64,000 bases of DNA from Denitrobaculum sp965232285 (GTDB lineage: Bacteria; Pseudomonadota; Alphaproteobacteria; Kiloniellales; Kiloniellaceae), in the NCBI GenBank assembly GCA_965232285.1, contig CBDDPL010000004.1, forward strand, positions 5,828,001 to 5,892,000, written 5' to 3'. The first letter of the stretch is position 1. Each line of letters begins with the position of its first letter. The translations under genes were made by a program, and so were the position numbers. Under the pieces are notes generated by a model that worked only from the letters and a program-made list of their open reading frames with translations, made no database searches and was not told the DNA's origin. This document shows, in pieces, positions 15,749 to 24,258 of this stretch.

Positions 15749-16723
15749 TCAGCCCGGCAGGGCGATGCCGTCGGTGCCGGAGCCGCAGGCAATGGTGGCG
15801 ATCAGGGCGTCTTCAGGAAGATCGACCTTGCTGGCGGCCAGCCTGCCGGCTTGCACGGCGGCGAGGGAGGCGGCGCCGGCCAGTTCGGCGCCCAGGCCCA
15901 TCTCGAACCAGAGCCACTGGGCGGCGGTGCGCATTTCTTCATCGCTGACCAACACGATGTCATCCACATGCGCGCGGATGATCTCGAAGTTGCGTTCGGC
16001 CGATCGGCGGGGGGCCAGAGTGCCCGCCTTGGTGCTGATCCCGGGCAGGGTGACGAGTTCGCCGGCGCGCAGGCTCTCGCTCAAGGTCGGCGCGCCCTCC
16101 GCCTCGACACCGATGATCTTGATTTCGGGTTTCAACGCCTTGGCGGCAGTCGCGATGCCGGAGATCAGACCGCCGCCGCCGATGGCGACCACGATGGCAT
16201 CCAACTCGGGCGACTGCTTCAGCATCTCCACCGCCATGGTGCCCTGGCCGGCGATCACGGCCGGGTCGGCGAAGGCGTGGATGTAGGTCAGGCCGTCGCG
16301 CTCGGCCCGCGCCAGGGCGGCCTCATTGGCGTCATCCCAGACATCGCCCTCGATCACCACCTCCGCGCCCCAGGCCCGGAGTTTCTCGGCCTTGGCTTCT
16401 GGCGTCGAGGTGGGCAGGTATATGACCGCCTTCGTACCGAGAGACCAGCCGGCATAGGCGACACCGAGACCGTGGTTACCGCCGGAAGCTGTGATGATGC
16501 CACGCTTGAGGTCCTCTTCGCTGAGCTGCAGCGCCGCGTTCATGGCGCCGCGCGGCTTGAAGGAGCCGGTGACCTGCAGGCACTCCAGCTTGACCATCAG
16601 GGGATTCTTGCAGGGCGGGTTCTGGATGAAGCGGGTCCTGAGCAGCGGTGTGCGCCGCACCCTCTCCTTGATGCGCGCAAAGGCGTCCTGGATGTCGTCG
16701 AGGGTGACGGGTGTGCTGCTCAT
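15749..16723 (-). CDS. Threonine/serine dehydratase (PLP-dependent)
   Basis: 324-residue fold-type II PLP enzyme that deaminates threonine or serine to 2-oxobutyrate or pyruvate. The PLP lysine lies in GSFKPRGAMNA, the cofactor-ring contact in ITASGGNHGLGVAYAG, and the phosphate-binding glycine loop in VAIGGGGLISGIATA. No ACT domain is present, so it is the catabolic, non-allosteric form. ATG 16723 is preferred to the upstream GTG 16765, since AAGGAC precedes it and the protein then begins MSSTPVTLDDIQDAF. It is the first gene of a two-gene operon. Confidence 0.88.
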   Translation of the reverse strand: MSSTPVTLDDIQDAFARIKERVRRTPLLRTRFIQNPPCKNPLMVKLECLQVTGSFKPRGAMNAALQLSEEDLKRGIITASGGNHGLGVAYAGWSLGTKAVIYLPTSTPEAKAEKLRAWGAEVVIEGDVWDDANEAALARAERDGLTYIHAFADPAVIAGQGTMAVEMLKQSPELDAIVVAIGGGGLISGIATAAKALKPEIKIIGVEAEGAPTLSESLRAGELVTLPGISTKAGTLAPRRSAERNFEIIRAHVDDIVLVSDEEMRTAAQWLWFEMGLGAELAGAASLAAVQAGRLAASKVDLPEDALIATIACGSGTDGIALPG

Positions 16724-16839
16724 GCGGGGTGTCCTTGGTCGGTGATTCGCGGAAGCGGGAACCATGGTCTAATTCCGCCGGACAGTAAACGCCTGAAGCG
16801 GAAAGGATCCTGTGCCCGGGGCGCTCGTGTGCTGTCGGA

Positions 16840-17107
16840 ACTAAACTTTTTCGCGAGATGCTAAACCAGGATGGCCGGCAAAGTGAGTGATCGAAGGGGA
16901 CTGAACTTCGAGTTTAGTTATTTGAGAGAGAAAATTTACCAAGAATTAGCGTAAGATAGCTTAAAAACAGATATTTATGCTGCATTGCAAAATCGAAGCT
17001 GTTTGACAAAAGTTTAGTGATAAGTTTAGTGTTTTCCTTGCCGACGCTAAGAATGCGGCAAACGGGGCTGTCGGTCTGCGGCGCGCAAAGGCGCTTTCAG
17101 GTTTAGT
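16840..17107. repeat. Scattered GTTTAGT repeats (candidate operators)
   Basis: Perfect GTTTAGT occurs at 16912-16918, 17012-17018, 17024-17030 and 17101-17107 on the plus strand and as ACTAAAC at 16840-16846 on the minus strand. A sixth copy, CTAAAC at 16861-16866, is partial. The copies at 17012 and 17024 are 12 bases apart, near one helical turn, and AAAAGTTTAGT at 17008-17018 is the exact reverse complement of 16840-16850. Such clustering upstream of one operon suggests binding sites for a repressor or activator; the protein is unknown. Confidence 0.55.
17003..17030 (+). promoter_or_regulatory. Candidate sigma70 promoter of the ABC-Dha operon
   Basis: TTGACA at 17003-17008 matches the -35 consensus exactly, and TTTAGT at 17025-17030 (4 of 6) lies 16 bases downstream. 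Both GTTTAGT copies of this stretch overlap the spacer and -10, so binding there would block polymerase. The start of the first gene is about 185 bases downstream. Confidence 0.45.
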
Positions 17108-17216
17108 AAATCGGCTGCCGCTGAGGGGCGGGTGTTCCCTCATCAAACGAACGAGAGGCTGATCCAGGTGCTTCGCCACTGCGGCGGGACCCGGTCAGAC
17201 CCCAAGGGAGGAAAGC

Positions 17217-18551
17217 ATGCGGAGATTTGGAGCCTGTTTGGCCGCGGCTGCGCTGAGCGTGACGGCGGTGACGGCGATGGATAGCCGGGAAGTCCGGGCG
17301 CAGGAGAAGGAGCTGACCCTCTGCTGGGCGGCCTGGGATCCGGCCAATGCCCTGGCGGAACTGGGCAAGGATTTCACCGCGGAAACCGGGATCGCCATGA
17401 ACTACGAGTTCGTGCCCTGGACCAACTTCGCGGATCGCTTCATCAACGAACTGAACTCGGGCGGCAAGCTCTGCGACCTGCTGATCGGCGACAGCCAGTG
17501 GATCGGCGGTTCGGCGACTTACGGCCACTACATCAAGCTGAACGACTTCTTCGAGAAAGAAGGTATCTCCATGGACGACTTCGCGCCGGCGACCGTCCAT
17601 GCCTACTCCACCTGGCCCAAGGGCTCGCCGAACTACTGGGCGCTGCCGGCCATGGGCGACGCGCTCGGCTGGGTCTACCGCAAGGACTGGTTCGCCCGTC
17701 CCGAATTGCGCGAAGAGTTCAAGGCCAAGTACGGGCACGAGCTGGAAGTGCCGAAGAACTGGAACGAGGTGAAGAACATCGGCGAGTTCTTCCAGGGCCG
17801 CGAGATCGACGGCAAGAAGGTCTACGGGCTGGGGATCTATACCGAGCGCGGCTCAGAAGGCATCACCATGGGCGTGACCGCGGCCATGTATTCCTGGGGT
17901 TTCGAGTATGAGAACCCGGACAAGCCCTACGACATGCCGGGCTACGTGAACTCGCCAGAGGCGGTCGAGGCGCTGGAGTTCTACAAATCCCTCTATGAAT
18001 GCTGTACGCCGCCGGGCCACTCGGACGCCTACATGGTCGCCAATCTGGACGCCTATAAGTCCGGCCAGGTCGCCATGCAGATGAACTGGTTCGCCTTCTT
18101 CCCGGGCATCGCCAAGGATGAAGACGTGGGCGGCGATAAGTCGGGCTTCTTCGTCAATCCGGCGCAGAACGTGGCGGCCTCGACCCTCGGCGGACAGGGC
18201 ATTTCGGTGGTGGCCTATTCCGACAAGAAGGATATGGCGCTGGAGTACATCAAGTGGTTCGCCAAATCAGATGTGCAGAAGAAGTGGTGGTCCCTGGGCG
18301 GCTACTCCTGCCATGTGGACGTGCTCAACGATCCGAATTTCCCGAACACCGCGCCCTTTGCCGCCGACTTCCTGAAGGCCATGGATGGTGTGAAGGACTT
18401 CTGGCAGGAGCCGACCTACGCCGAGCTGCTGCAGTCCATGCAGAAACGCGTGCATGACTATGTGGTCGCCGACAAGGGCACGGCCCAGGAGGCGCTCGAC
18501 AAGCTGATCGTCGACTGGACCGAGGTCTTCGAAGACGACGGCAAGCTTTAG
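17217..18551 (+). CDS. ABC transporter extracellular binding protein, family 1 (sugar/polyol)
   Basis: 444-residue periplasmic receptor. A signal peptide occupies the first 29 residues (RRFGACLAAAALSVTAVTAM ... VRAQ). The mature protein has family-1 features: ELGKDFTAETGIAMNYEFVP near the N-terminus, CDLLIGDSQWIGG, and the repeat-domain helix YIKWFAKSDVQKKWW. GGGAGGAAAGC gives a strong ribosome-binding site. It resembles receptors of the glycerol/polyol branch of carbohydrate importers. Because a dihydroxyacetone kinase follows in the same operon, the ligand is probably dihydroxyacetone, glycerol or a short polyol; this is inference. Confidence 0.9.
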   Translation: MRRFGACLAAAALSVTAVTAMDSREVRAQEKELTLCWAAWDPANALAELGKDFTAETGIAMNYEFVPWTNFADRFINELNSGGKLCDLLIGDSQWIGGSATYGHYIKLNDFFEKEGISMDDFAPATVHAYSTWPKGSPNYWALPAMGDALGWVYRKDWFARPELREEFKAKYGHELEVPKNWNEVKNIGEFFQGREIDGKKVYGLGIYTERGSEGITMGVTAAMYSWGFEYENPDKPYDMPGYVNSPEAVEALEFYKSLYECCTPPGHSDAYMVANLDAYKSGQVAMQMNWFAFFPGIAKDEDVGGDKSGFFVNPAQNVAASTLGGQGISVVAYSDKKDMALEYIKWFAKSDVQKKWWSLGGYSCHVDVLNDPNFPNTAPFAADFLKAMDGVKDFWQEPTYAELLQSMQKRVHDYVVADKGTAQEALDKLIVDWTEVFEDDGKL

Positions 18552-18602
18552 GCAAGCGCGCCTAAAGCCCAACCAACCAGGTTCCCTCTGCGTGTTAAGA
18601 TG

Positions 18603-18631
18603 GGCCGGTCGGATCATACATCCGGCCGGTC
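18603..18631 (+). repeat. Hairpin between binding protein and permease
   Basis: CCGGTCGGAT (18605-18614) pairs with ATCCGGCCGG (18620-18629, one G-U) over a 5-base loop, with a further G-U and G-C pair outside. It lies in the 125-base gap after the binding-protein stop. No T tract is present; it probably protects or partly attenuates the message. Confidence 0.5.
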
Positions 18632-18676
18632 GAGGGAGCCGCTTTACCCAAACGACCGGATCACCAGAAGGACGTC

Positions 18677-19639
18677 ATGACGGATCGGCACAGTGATAGC
18701 CTGACCGAGAAGGTCGCCAGGAGCGCGGCCCAGGCCACGCCCGGCGCGGTGGTGCAGTCGGTCCGCGGCCTGTCGGACCGGGCCATCGCCTGGCTCTTCA
18801 TCTCGCCGACCATCATCCTGCTGCTGGCGATCAACATCTTTCCGCTGATCTGGACCGTCTATCTCTCCTTTACCAACTACCGCGCCAACCGGCCCGGGCG
18901 TCCCATCGACTGGGTCGGCACGCGCAACTACGAGCGGCTGCTGGGCAACGAGGACATCTGGGGATATCTGCAGGCGACCGCCCACTTCGTGGTCTGGACC
19001 ATGGTGATCCAGGTCCTGATCGGCCTGGGCCTGGCGCTGCTGATCAACCGCAACTTCAAGGGCGCGAGCTTCTGGACCACGGTAATCCTGATCCCCATGA
19101 TGCTCTCGCCGGCGGTGGTGGGCACCTTCTGGACCTACCTCTATCAGCCGCAGACCGGCATCTTCAGCTACATCATCAATCTCTTCGTCTCGGTCGGTCC
19201 CATCGACATGATCGGTTCGGTGGATCTGGCGCCCTGGTCGATCATCATCGTCGATACCTGGATGTGGACGCCCTACATCATGCTGCTCTGCCTGGCCGGC
19301 CTGCGCTCGATCCCCGACTATCTTTACGAAGCCGCCGAGATCGATCGGGCGAACGCCTGGCAGAAGTTCTGGTACATCACCCTGCCGCGGATCATGCCTT
19401 TCCTGATGCTGGCTGTTCTCTTTCGAGGGATCGAGAACTTCAAGATGTTCGATATGGTCGTGGAGCTGACTTCTGGCGGTCCCGGTTCGACCACGGAGGT
19501 CGCCTCGATCAATCTGAAGCGCGAGGCTTTCGAGAAGTGGCGCACCGGCTATTCCTCGGCCTTCGCGGTGATCCTCTTCGTCACAGTCTTCGGCCTGGGC
19601 AACATCTACGTCAAAGCGCTCAATAAGGTGAAGCAATGA
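18677..19639 (+). CDS. ABC sugar/polyol permease, MalF-like
   Basis: 320-residue inner-membrane permease of the carbohydrate uptake-1 family. After a charged N-terminal tail of about 35 residues, six hydrophobic segments are visible. The ATPase-coupling EAA loop reads YEAAEIDRANAWQKFWYITLP. It overlaps the next permease by 4 bases. It should pair with that protein to form the channel for the upstream binding protein. Confidence 0.92.
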   Translation: MTDRHSDSLTEKVARSAAQATPGAVVQSVRGLSDRAIAWLFISPTIILLLAINIFPLIWTVYLSFTNYRANRPGRPIDWVGTRNYERLLGNEDIWGYLQATAHFVVWTMVIQVLIGLGLALLINRNFKGASFWTTVILIPMMLSPAVVGTFWTYLYQPQTGIFSYIINLFVSVGPIDMIGSVDLAPWSIIIVDTWMWTPYIMLLCLAGLRSIPDYLYEAAEIDRANAWQKFWYITLPRIMPFLMLAVLFRGIENFKMFDMVVELTSGGPGSTTEVASINLKREAFEKWRTGYSSAFAVILFVTVFGLGNIYVKALNKVKQ

Positions 19640-20592
19640 GTATCGTTGCAACACAGGCTCATTCGGTCGTCGAGAGTTCAAGCCGGGGCAAATGGCTCGC
19701 CGGACTGGTCGTGGTCGCCTACGCGCTGGTGACCCTTATCCCTCTGGTCTGGATCCTGGCCACCAGCCTCAAGTCGCCGCCGGACTCCATCTCCTATCCG
19801 CCGAAGGTGGTCTTCGAGCCGAGCCTGGAGGGTTACGTCAATCTCTTCACCACGCGCTCGCGCCAGACCGACGAATACATCGAGAGCCTGGGACCCGCGG
19901 AAACCTGGTACGACGAGATCGTGCGCAAACGCAATATGGTGATCGTCGGGCCCTCGCGCTTTCTCGACCGCTACATGAATTCCGTGGTGATCGGCTTTGG
20001 CTCGACCTTTCTCGCGGTCTTTCTGGGGACCCTGGCGGCCTACGGCTTTTCGCGCTTCAAGGTGCCCCTGAAGGATGATCTGCTGTTCTTCATCCTCTCG
20101 ACCCGCATGATGCCGCCCATCGCGGTCGCCATTCCGATCTACCTTATGTACCGCACCCTCGGGCTGTCGGACACGGCGCTGGGCATGATCCTGCTCTACA
20201 CGGCAGTCAACGTCTCGCTGGCGGTCTGGTTGCTGAAGGGTTTCATCGACGAGATCCCGCGCGAATACGAAGAAGCGGCGGTGGTCGACGGTTACACCCG
20301 GCTGCAGGCCTTCTGGAAAGTGGTGCTGCCGCAGGCGCGCTCGGGAATCGCTGCCACCGCGATCTTCTGTCTGATCTTCGCCTGGAACGAATATGCCTTC
20401 GCCCTGCTACTGACCAGCGGCAACGCCCAGACCGCGCCGCCCTTCATCCCGATTATCATCGGCGAGGGCGGGCTGGACTGGCCCGCGGTCGCCGCCGGCA
20501 CGACGCTGTTCCTGCTGCCGATCGTCTTCTTCACCGTGCTTCTGCGCAACCAACTGCTGCGGGGCATCACCTTCGGAGCCGTGCGCAAATGA
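19636..20592 (+). CDS. ABC sugar/polyol permease, MalG-like
   Basis: 318-residue second permease. The EAA loop is YEEAAVVDGYTRLQAFWKVV, close to the MalG consensus, and the C-terminus ends LLRGITFGAVRK, the usual MalG-type LVRGLTFGAVKG-like tail. A periplasmic insert of about 60 residues follows the first membrane helix (TTRSRQTDEYIESLGPAETW). It overlaps both neighbours by 4 bases. Confidence 0.92.
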   Translation: MSIVATQAHSVVESSSRGKWLAGLVVVAYALVTLIPLVWILATSLKSPPDSISYPPKVVFEPSLEGYVNLFTTRSRQTDEYIESLGPAETWYDEIVRKRNMVIVGPSRFLDRYMNSVVIGFGSTFLAVFLGTLAAYGFSRFKVPLKDDLLFFILSTRMMPPIAVAIPIYLMYRTLGLSDTALGMILLYTAVNVSLAVWLLKGFIDEIPREYEEAAVVDGYTRLQAFWKVVLPQARSGIAATAIFCLIFAWNEYAFALLLTSGNAQTAPPFIPIIIGEGGLDWPAVAAGTTLFLLPIVFFTVLLRNQLLRGITFGAVRK

Positions 20593-20798
20593 GCCAGCAG
20601 AACGACAGGCAAGAGGCCGCGAGGGGGCCGGGTCGCTTTTTCAAGCGGGGTCCCTGGGAGAACTTCGCGACGGTGCTGATCGCACTGGGCATCTTCATGC
20701 TGATGCAGCCCTTCTCCATCGCGCTCTTCGGCTATTCCTTCGCGGTGATCCTGACCGGCACGGTCGGCTTCGTCATCGTCAGTCATTTTCCGGATTGA
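20589..20798 (+). CDS. Small membrane protein of the polyol ABC operon
   Basis: 69-residue protein with a basic N-terminus (residues 1-24) and two predicted membrane helices (FATVLIALGIFMLMQPF and LFGYSFAVILTGTVGFVIV) separated by a short turn. The start overlaps the permease stop (ATGA), and the ATPase gene follows after 14 bases, so it is a real, coupled gene. Small two-helix proteins occur at the same place in glycerol-type ABC operons of alphaproteobacteria; it may be an accessory subunit of the permease. No activity is known to me. Confidence 0.8.
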   Translation: MSQQNDRQEAARGPGRFFKRGPWENFATVLIALGIFMLMQPFSIALFGYSFAVILTGTVGFVIVSHFPD

Positions 20799-20812
20799 GG
20801 TAGTAAGAGGAC

Positions 20813-21910
20813 ATGGCTGAGATCCGCATCGAAAATTTGCACAAGGCCTTCGGCGACTTCACCGCCGTGCGCGACTCGTCCTTCACCATCGAGGATGGGG
20901 AATTCTTCGTGATGCTGGGGCCCTCGGGCTGCGGCAAGACCACGACCCTGCGCATGATCGCCGGGCTGGAGCTGCCGACCGCCGGGAAGATCTTCCTGGA
21001 CGGCGAGGAGGTGACCCACAAGCGCGGCGGCGAGCGGGACATTGCCTTCGTGTTCCAGCTCTTCGCGCTCTATCCGCACATGAACGTGCGCAAGAACATC
21101 TCCTTCCCACTGCGCATGGAGGGGCGGCCGCGCAAGGAAATCCGCGAGCGCACCGAAGAGGTCGCGCGGATGCTGCAGATCGATCACCTGCTGGACCGCC
21201 CGGTGGGTGGTCTCTCGAGCGGCGACCGTCAGCGGGTGGCGCTGGGTCGGGCCGTGATCCGGCGCGCCAAGGCCTTCTTGATGGACGAGCCGCTGGGCGC
21301 CCTGGACGCCCAGTTCCGGGAGCTGATGTGCGAGGAACTGCGCCTGCTGCACCTGCGGGTCAAGGCGACCACGGTCTATGTCACCCACGACCAGATCGAG
21401 GCCATGTCCATGGCCGACCGCATCTGCATCATGAACAACGCGGAGGTCCTGCAGATCGGGCCGCCGTCAGAAGTCTATGCGCGGCCGGCGACGCGTTTCG
21501 TGGCGGGCTTCATCGGTTCGCCGGCCATGAACTTCATCGCGGGCGAGGGCGGCCTGGAGGCCGGCAGCGAGAGCGTGCAGGTCAAGGGTTCGCGCATCGC
21601 TGTGCCGCGCCTGCACGAAGCGCTGGCCTCGCCGGAAGCCATCATCGGGGCGCGGCCCGAGCATATTCACATCTCCGACCAGGGTGCGCTGCGCGGCCGG
21701 GTGTTCGGCGTGGAATACATGGGCACCCGGCAATTGATCACCGTGGATACGGATTCGGGCCGGCTGCGCGTGCGGGCGCCGAATACGCTTCGGGTCAACG
21801 ACGGCGAGACGGTCGGCCTGAGTTTCGACTCCGACAAGATCGTGGTGTTCGATTCCCAGACGGACCGCGCCGTCGCCTCCGAGCTAATGGCGGGAGGCGC
21901 CCATGGCTGA
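20813..21910 (+). CDS. ABC sugar/polyol ATP-binding protein (first)
   Basis: 365-residue MalK/UgpC-like ATPase. Walker A is GPSGCGKTTTL, Walker B AFLMDEPLGALDA, and the switch His is in TVYVTHDQIEAM. The signature is unusual: LSSGDRQRVALGRA, with Ser-Ser-Gly-Asp in place of Ser-Gly-Gly-Gln/Glu. The Q-loop reads VFQLFALYPH. A C-terminal regulatory OB-type domain is present from about residue 240. It overlaps the second ATPase by 8 bases. Two different ATPases in one operon, as in GlpS/GlpT of the glycerol importer, suggest a heterodimer in which this member has the weaker site. Confidence 0.9.
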   Translation: MAEIRIENLHKAFGDFTAVRDSSFTIEDGEFFVMLGPSGCGKTTTLRMIAGLELPTAGKIFLDGEEVTHKRGGERDIAFVFQLFALYPHMNVRKNISFPLRMEGRPRKEIRERTEEVARMLQIDHLLDRPVGGLSSGDRQRVALGRAVIRRAKAFLMDEPLGALDAQFRELMCEELRLLHLRVKATTVYVTHDQIEAMSMADRICIMNNAEVLQIGPPSEVYARPATRFVAGFIGSPAMNFIAGEGGLEAGSESVQVKGSRIAVPRLHEALASPEAIIGARPEHIHISDQGALRGRVFGVEYMGTRQLITVDTDSGRLRVRAPNTLRVNDGETVGLSFDSDKIVVFDSQTDRAVASELMAGGAHG

Positions 21911-22958
21911 GATCGCCCTCAAGGATGTCTCTAAAAGCTTCGGTGCGACAACGGCGGTTGCAGATCTGGAGCTGACGGTGCGGGACGGCGAGTTCGTGGT
22001 GTTGCTGGGGCCGACGGGCGCCGGGAAGACCACGACACTGCGGCTGATCGCCGGCCTGGAGAAGCCGGACAGCGGCTCTGTTGCAATCGATGGATTGGAT
22101 GTCACCGCGACACCGACTTCGGCGCGGAACGTGGCCTTCGTATTTCAGCAGTATTCCCTCTATCCGCACTACAGTGTCTTCGAGAATCTGGCCTTTCCCC
22201 TGAAAGCACCGGGCCAGAACCTGACGAAGGACGAGATCGATAGCCGCGTGCGCGAGATCGCCAGCCTGCTGCGCATCGATCACAAGCTGGGCAACCGGGC
22301 GACCGCTCTCTCCGGTGGCGAAATGCAAAGAGTCGCCATCGGCCGGGCCCTGGTGCGCAATCCGACGGTCTTTCTGATGGATGAGCCCCTGTCCTCGCTG
22401 GACGCCAAGCTGCGGGAGGATTTGCGGGTCGAGCTGAAGCGCATTCAGCGGGATCTCGGTGCGACCATTCTCTATGTCACTCACGATCAGCTCGAGGCCA
22501 TGACCCTGGCGGACCGGATCGGTGTGCTGCGCGAGGGCGAACTGGTGCAGATCGGCGAACCGCGCGAAGTCTACGAAAAGCCGGAAAGCGTCTATGTGGC
22601 GCAGCGGCTCGGCAGCCCGCAGATCAACCTGCTGGCGCCGGGCCTCCTTGAGGCGCCCGACGGGCCACCCGGCGCCAAGACTCTGGGAGTTCGTCCGGAA
22701 GACATCACGCTCGGGCAGACCGGCGGGGCCGTCGCCAGGGTGCTCAACGTTGAACACCTGGGTGTCGAGACTGTGATTCTGCTTGAATTGCAAGGACAAC
22801 ACCTGCATGCCCTGCTCGGCGATGCGGCCAGCCTGGCGGAAGGCGATGAGGTTGCCATCGGGGTGCGGGAAGGCGCGGCGTTGTTCTTCGACGGCGACGG
22901 CAGGCGCATCGACCCGGTGAAGCCGGTCGTGAAGGAGGAAGCGGTCTATGGGACCTGA
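21903..22958 (+). CDS. ABC sugar/polyol ATP-binding protein (second)
   Basis: 351-residue MalK-like ATPase with canonical motifs: Walker A GPTGAGKTTTL, signature LSGGEMQRVAIGRALV, Walker B VFLMDEPLSSLDAKLRE and switch THDQLEAM. A C-terminal regulatory domain follows from about residue 235 (TLGVRPEDITLG). It overlaps the first ATPase by 8 bases and the dhaL gene by 11 bases, which couples transport and kinase genes at the translation level. Confidence 0.92.
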   Translation: MAEIALKDVSKSFGATTAVADLELTVRDGEFVVLLGPTGAGKTTTLRLIAGLEKPDSGSVAIDGLDVTATPTSARNVAFVFQQYSLYPHYSVFENLAFPLKAPGQNLTKDEIDSRVREIASLLRIDHKLGNRATALSGGEMQRVAIGRALVRNPTVFLMDEPLSSLDAKLREDLRVELKRIQRDLGATILYVTHDQLEAMTLADRIGVLREGELVQIGEPREVYEKPESVYVAQRLGSPQINLLAPGLLEAPDGPPGAKTLGVRPEDITLGQTGGAVARVLNVEHLGVETVILLELQGQHLHALLGDAASLAEGDEVAIGVREGAALFFDGDGRRIDPVKPVVKEEAVYGT

Positions 22959-23556
22959 GATAATCAAGGCGCTGATCGAGCGAACCTCGGCGACGATCCT
23001 GGCCCATGCCGGGGAACTGACCGAGCTGGATCAGGCGATTGGCGACGGCGACCATGGCATCAATATGAAGCGCGGCTTCGAGGCTGTCGCGGCGGCGGCC
23101 GAGACCATCGCGGAGCTTCCACCCGGCAAGGCGCTGGAGAAGGCGGGCATGACCCTGGTGATGTCGGTCGGCGGCGCTTCCGGTCCGCTCTACGGGTCGC
23201 TCTTGATGTCCATGGGCAAGGCCATGCCGGAAGCGCCGGGTGGCGTCGCCGATTACGCCACTGCTTTCCAGGCCGGCATCGAAGCGGTGATGAAGCGCGG
23301 CAAATCCCAGGCGGGCGAAAAGACCATGCTGGAGGTGCTTCTGCCGGTGGCCGAGCTGCTCAAGGCTGCCGAAACCTTGGATCTGGACGCGGTCCGGGCA
23401 ACGGCCGATGCCGGACTGGCCGGCACCAGGAACATGAAGGCGACAAAGGGCCGGGCCTCCTTTCTCGGTGAGCGCTCGGTCGGGCATCTGGATCCCGGCG
23501 CGCGCTCCTCGGCTCTCCTGATCCATGCTGTCTGTGACGTCATCGAAGGTAAGTAA
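22948..23556 (+). CDS. dhaL: Dihydroxyacetone kinase ADP-binding subunit DhaL
   Basis: 202-residue subunit that holds ADP permanently and is rephosphorylated by DhaM, then passes phosphate to dihydroxyacetone bound in DhaK. The Mg-ADP aspartate motif DQAIGDGDHGINM (about residues 28-40) and the nucleotide loop SVGGASGPLYGSLL are intact. The presence of separate dhaM, HPr and Enzyme I genes downstream shows a PTS-type rather than an ATP-dependent kinase. It overlaps the preceding ATPase gene by 11 bases. Confidence 0.95.
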   Translation: MGPEIIKALIERTSATILAHAGELTELDQAIGDGDHGINMKRGFEAVAAAAETIAELPPGKALEKAGMTLVMSVGGASGPLYGSLLMSMGKAMPEAPGGVADYATAFQAGIEAVMKRGKSQAGEKTMLEVLLPVAELLKAAETLDLDAVRATADAGLAGTRNMKATKGRASFLGERSVGHLDPGARSSALLIHAVCDVIEGK

Positions 23557-23560
23557 GTCT

Positions 23561-23950
23561 ATGTCGAGTTTTGTTGGCATCGTGATCGTCTCCCACTCTC
23601 CCGACGTTGCAAAGGGGACCGCCGCCATGGTGCGTGAAATGGTGGGCGACGAAGTGAAGGTCGCCTATTGCGGCGGCAACGCGGACGGCGGCCTGGGCAC
23701 GGATGTGGGAAAGATCCAGGAGGCCATCGACTCGGTCTTCGGCGAGAAGGGTGTGGCCATGCTCGTGGATCTGGGCGGCGCCGAGACCAACAGCGAAATG
23801 GCCATCGAGATGATGGACGAGGAGCGCCAGAAGGCGATCGTCATCTGCAACGCGCCCATCGTGGAAGGCGCGGTGATGGCGGCGACGGAAGCGGCCGGCG
23901 GCGGCTCCCTGGACGAGGTGCGCGCGACGGCGGAGGAGTTTTTGTCATGA
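23561..23950 (+). CDS. dhaM: PTS-dependent dihydroxyacetone phosphotransferase EIIA component DhaM
   Basis: 129-residue EIIA-mannose-type domain. The phospho-accepting His is at about residue 12 in IVIVSHSPDVA. Only the EIIA part is present; in E. coli DhaM the same domain is fused to HPr and part of Enzyme I, which are separate genes here. ATG 23561 begins 4 bases after dhaL, and the stop overlaps the HPr start (ATGA). It receives phosphate from the adjacent HPr and passes it to ADP on DhaL. Confidence 0.93.
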   Translation: MSSFVGIVIVSHSPDVAKGTAAMVREMVGDEVKVAYCGGNADGGLGTDVGKIQEAIDSVFGEKGVAMLVDLGGAETNSEMAIEMMDEERQKAIVICNAPIVEGAVMAATEAAGGGSLDEVRATAEEFLS

Positions 23951-24258
23951 CCCATTCTCCGGACGCGTCGGCCGCGGATGCCGTGGCCTCCGCCAGCGGC
24001 CAGGCCACGGTCCAGGATCCGACGGGTCTGCATGCGCGCCCGGCGGTCAAGCTGACCAAGCTTGCCAAGAGCCATGAGGCGACGGTGGAGATTCGGGCCG
24101 GCGAAGAGGGGAAGTGGGTCAATGCCAAGTCGCCCAATGCGGTGATGAAGCTGAAGGTCGGGCACGGCGAGGTGCTCCATATCCGCGCCGAGGGCGCGCA
24201 GGCTGAAGCGGCCGTCGCCGCCCTGGTGGATCTGATCGAACGGGATTTTGATGCCTGA
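23947..24258 (+). CDS. HPr-like phosphocarrier protein (PtsH type)
   Basis: 103-residue HPr with a 15-residue N-terminal extension. The active His lies in QDPTGLHARPAVKLTKLA. The serine-kinase site region reads WVNAKSPNAVMKLKVGHG and does not give a clear Ser46 match. It overlaps dhaM by 4 bases and Enzyme I by 8 bases. It probably carries phosphate from the dedicated Enzyme I to DhaM. It is a paralogue candidate; a housekeeping nitrogen-type PTS would lie elsewhere. Confidence 0.93.
   Translation: MTHSPDASAADAVASASGQATVQDPTGLHARPAVKLTKLAKSHEATVEIRAGEEGKWVNAKSPNAVMKLKVGHGEVLHIRAEGAQAEAAVAALVDLIERDFDA

Larger units (their letters stand above)
16724..17216. other. Intergenic region upstream of the ABC-Dha operon
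   Basis: 493 bases without a gene between divergent transcripts. From 16840 on it is AT-rich and carries repeated GTTTAGT elements and a candidate promoter, listed separately. No RNA gene or terminator is recognised. Confidence 0.7.

Noticed and set aside
15269..16864. 531-residue plus-strand frame
   Set aside because: Antisense to the HEAT-like and dehydratase genes; the translation is Gly/Ala/Asp-rich with no domain.
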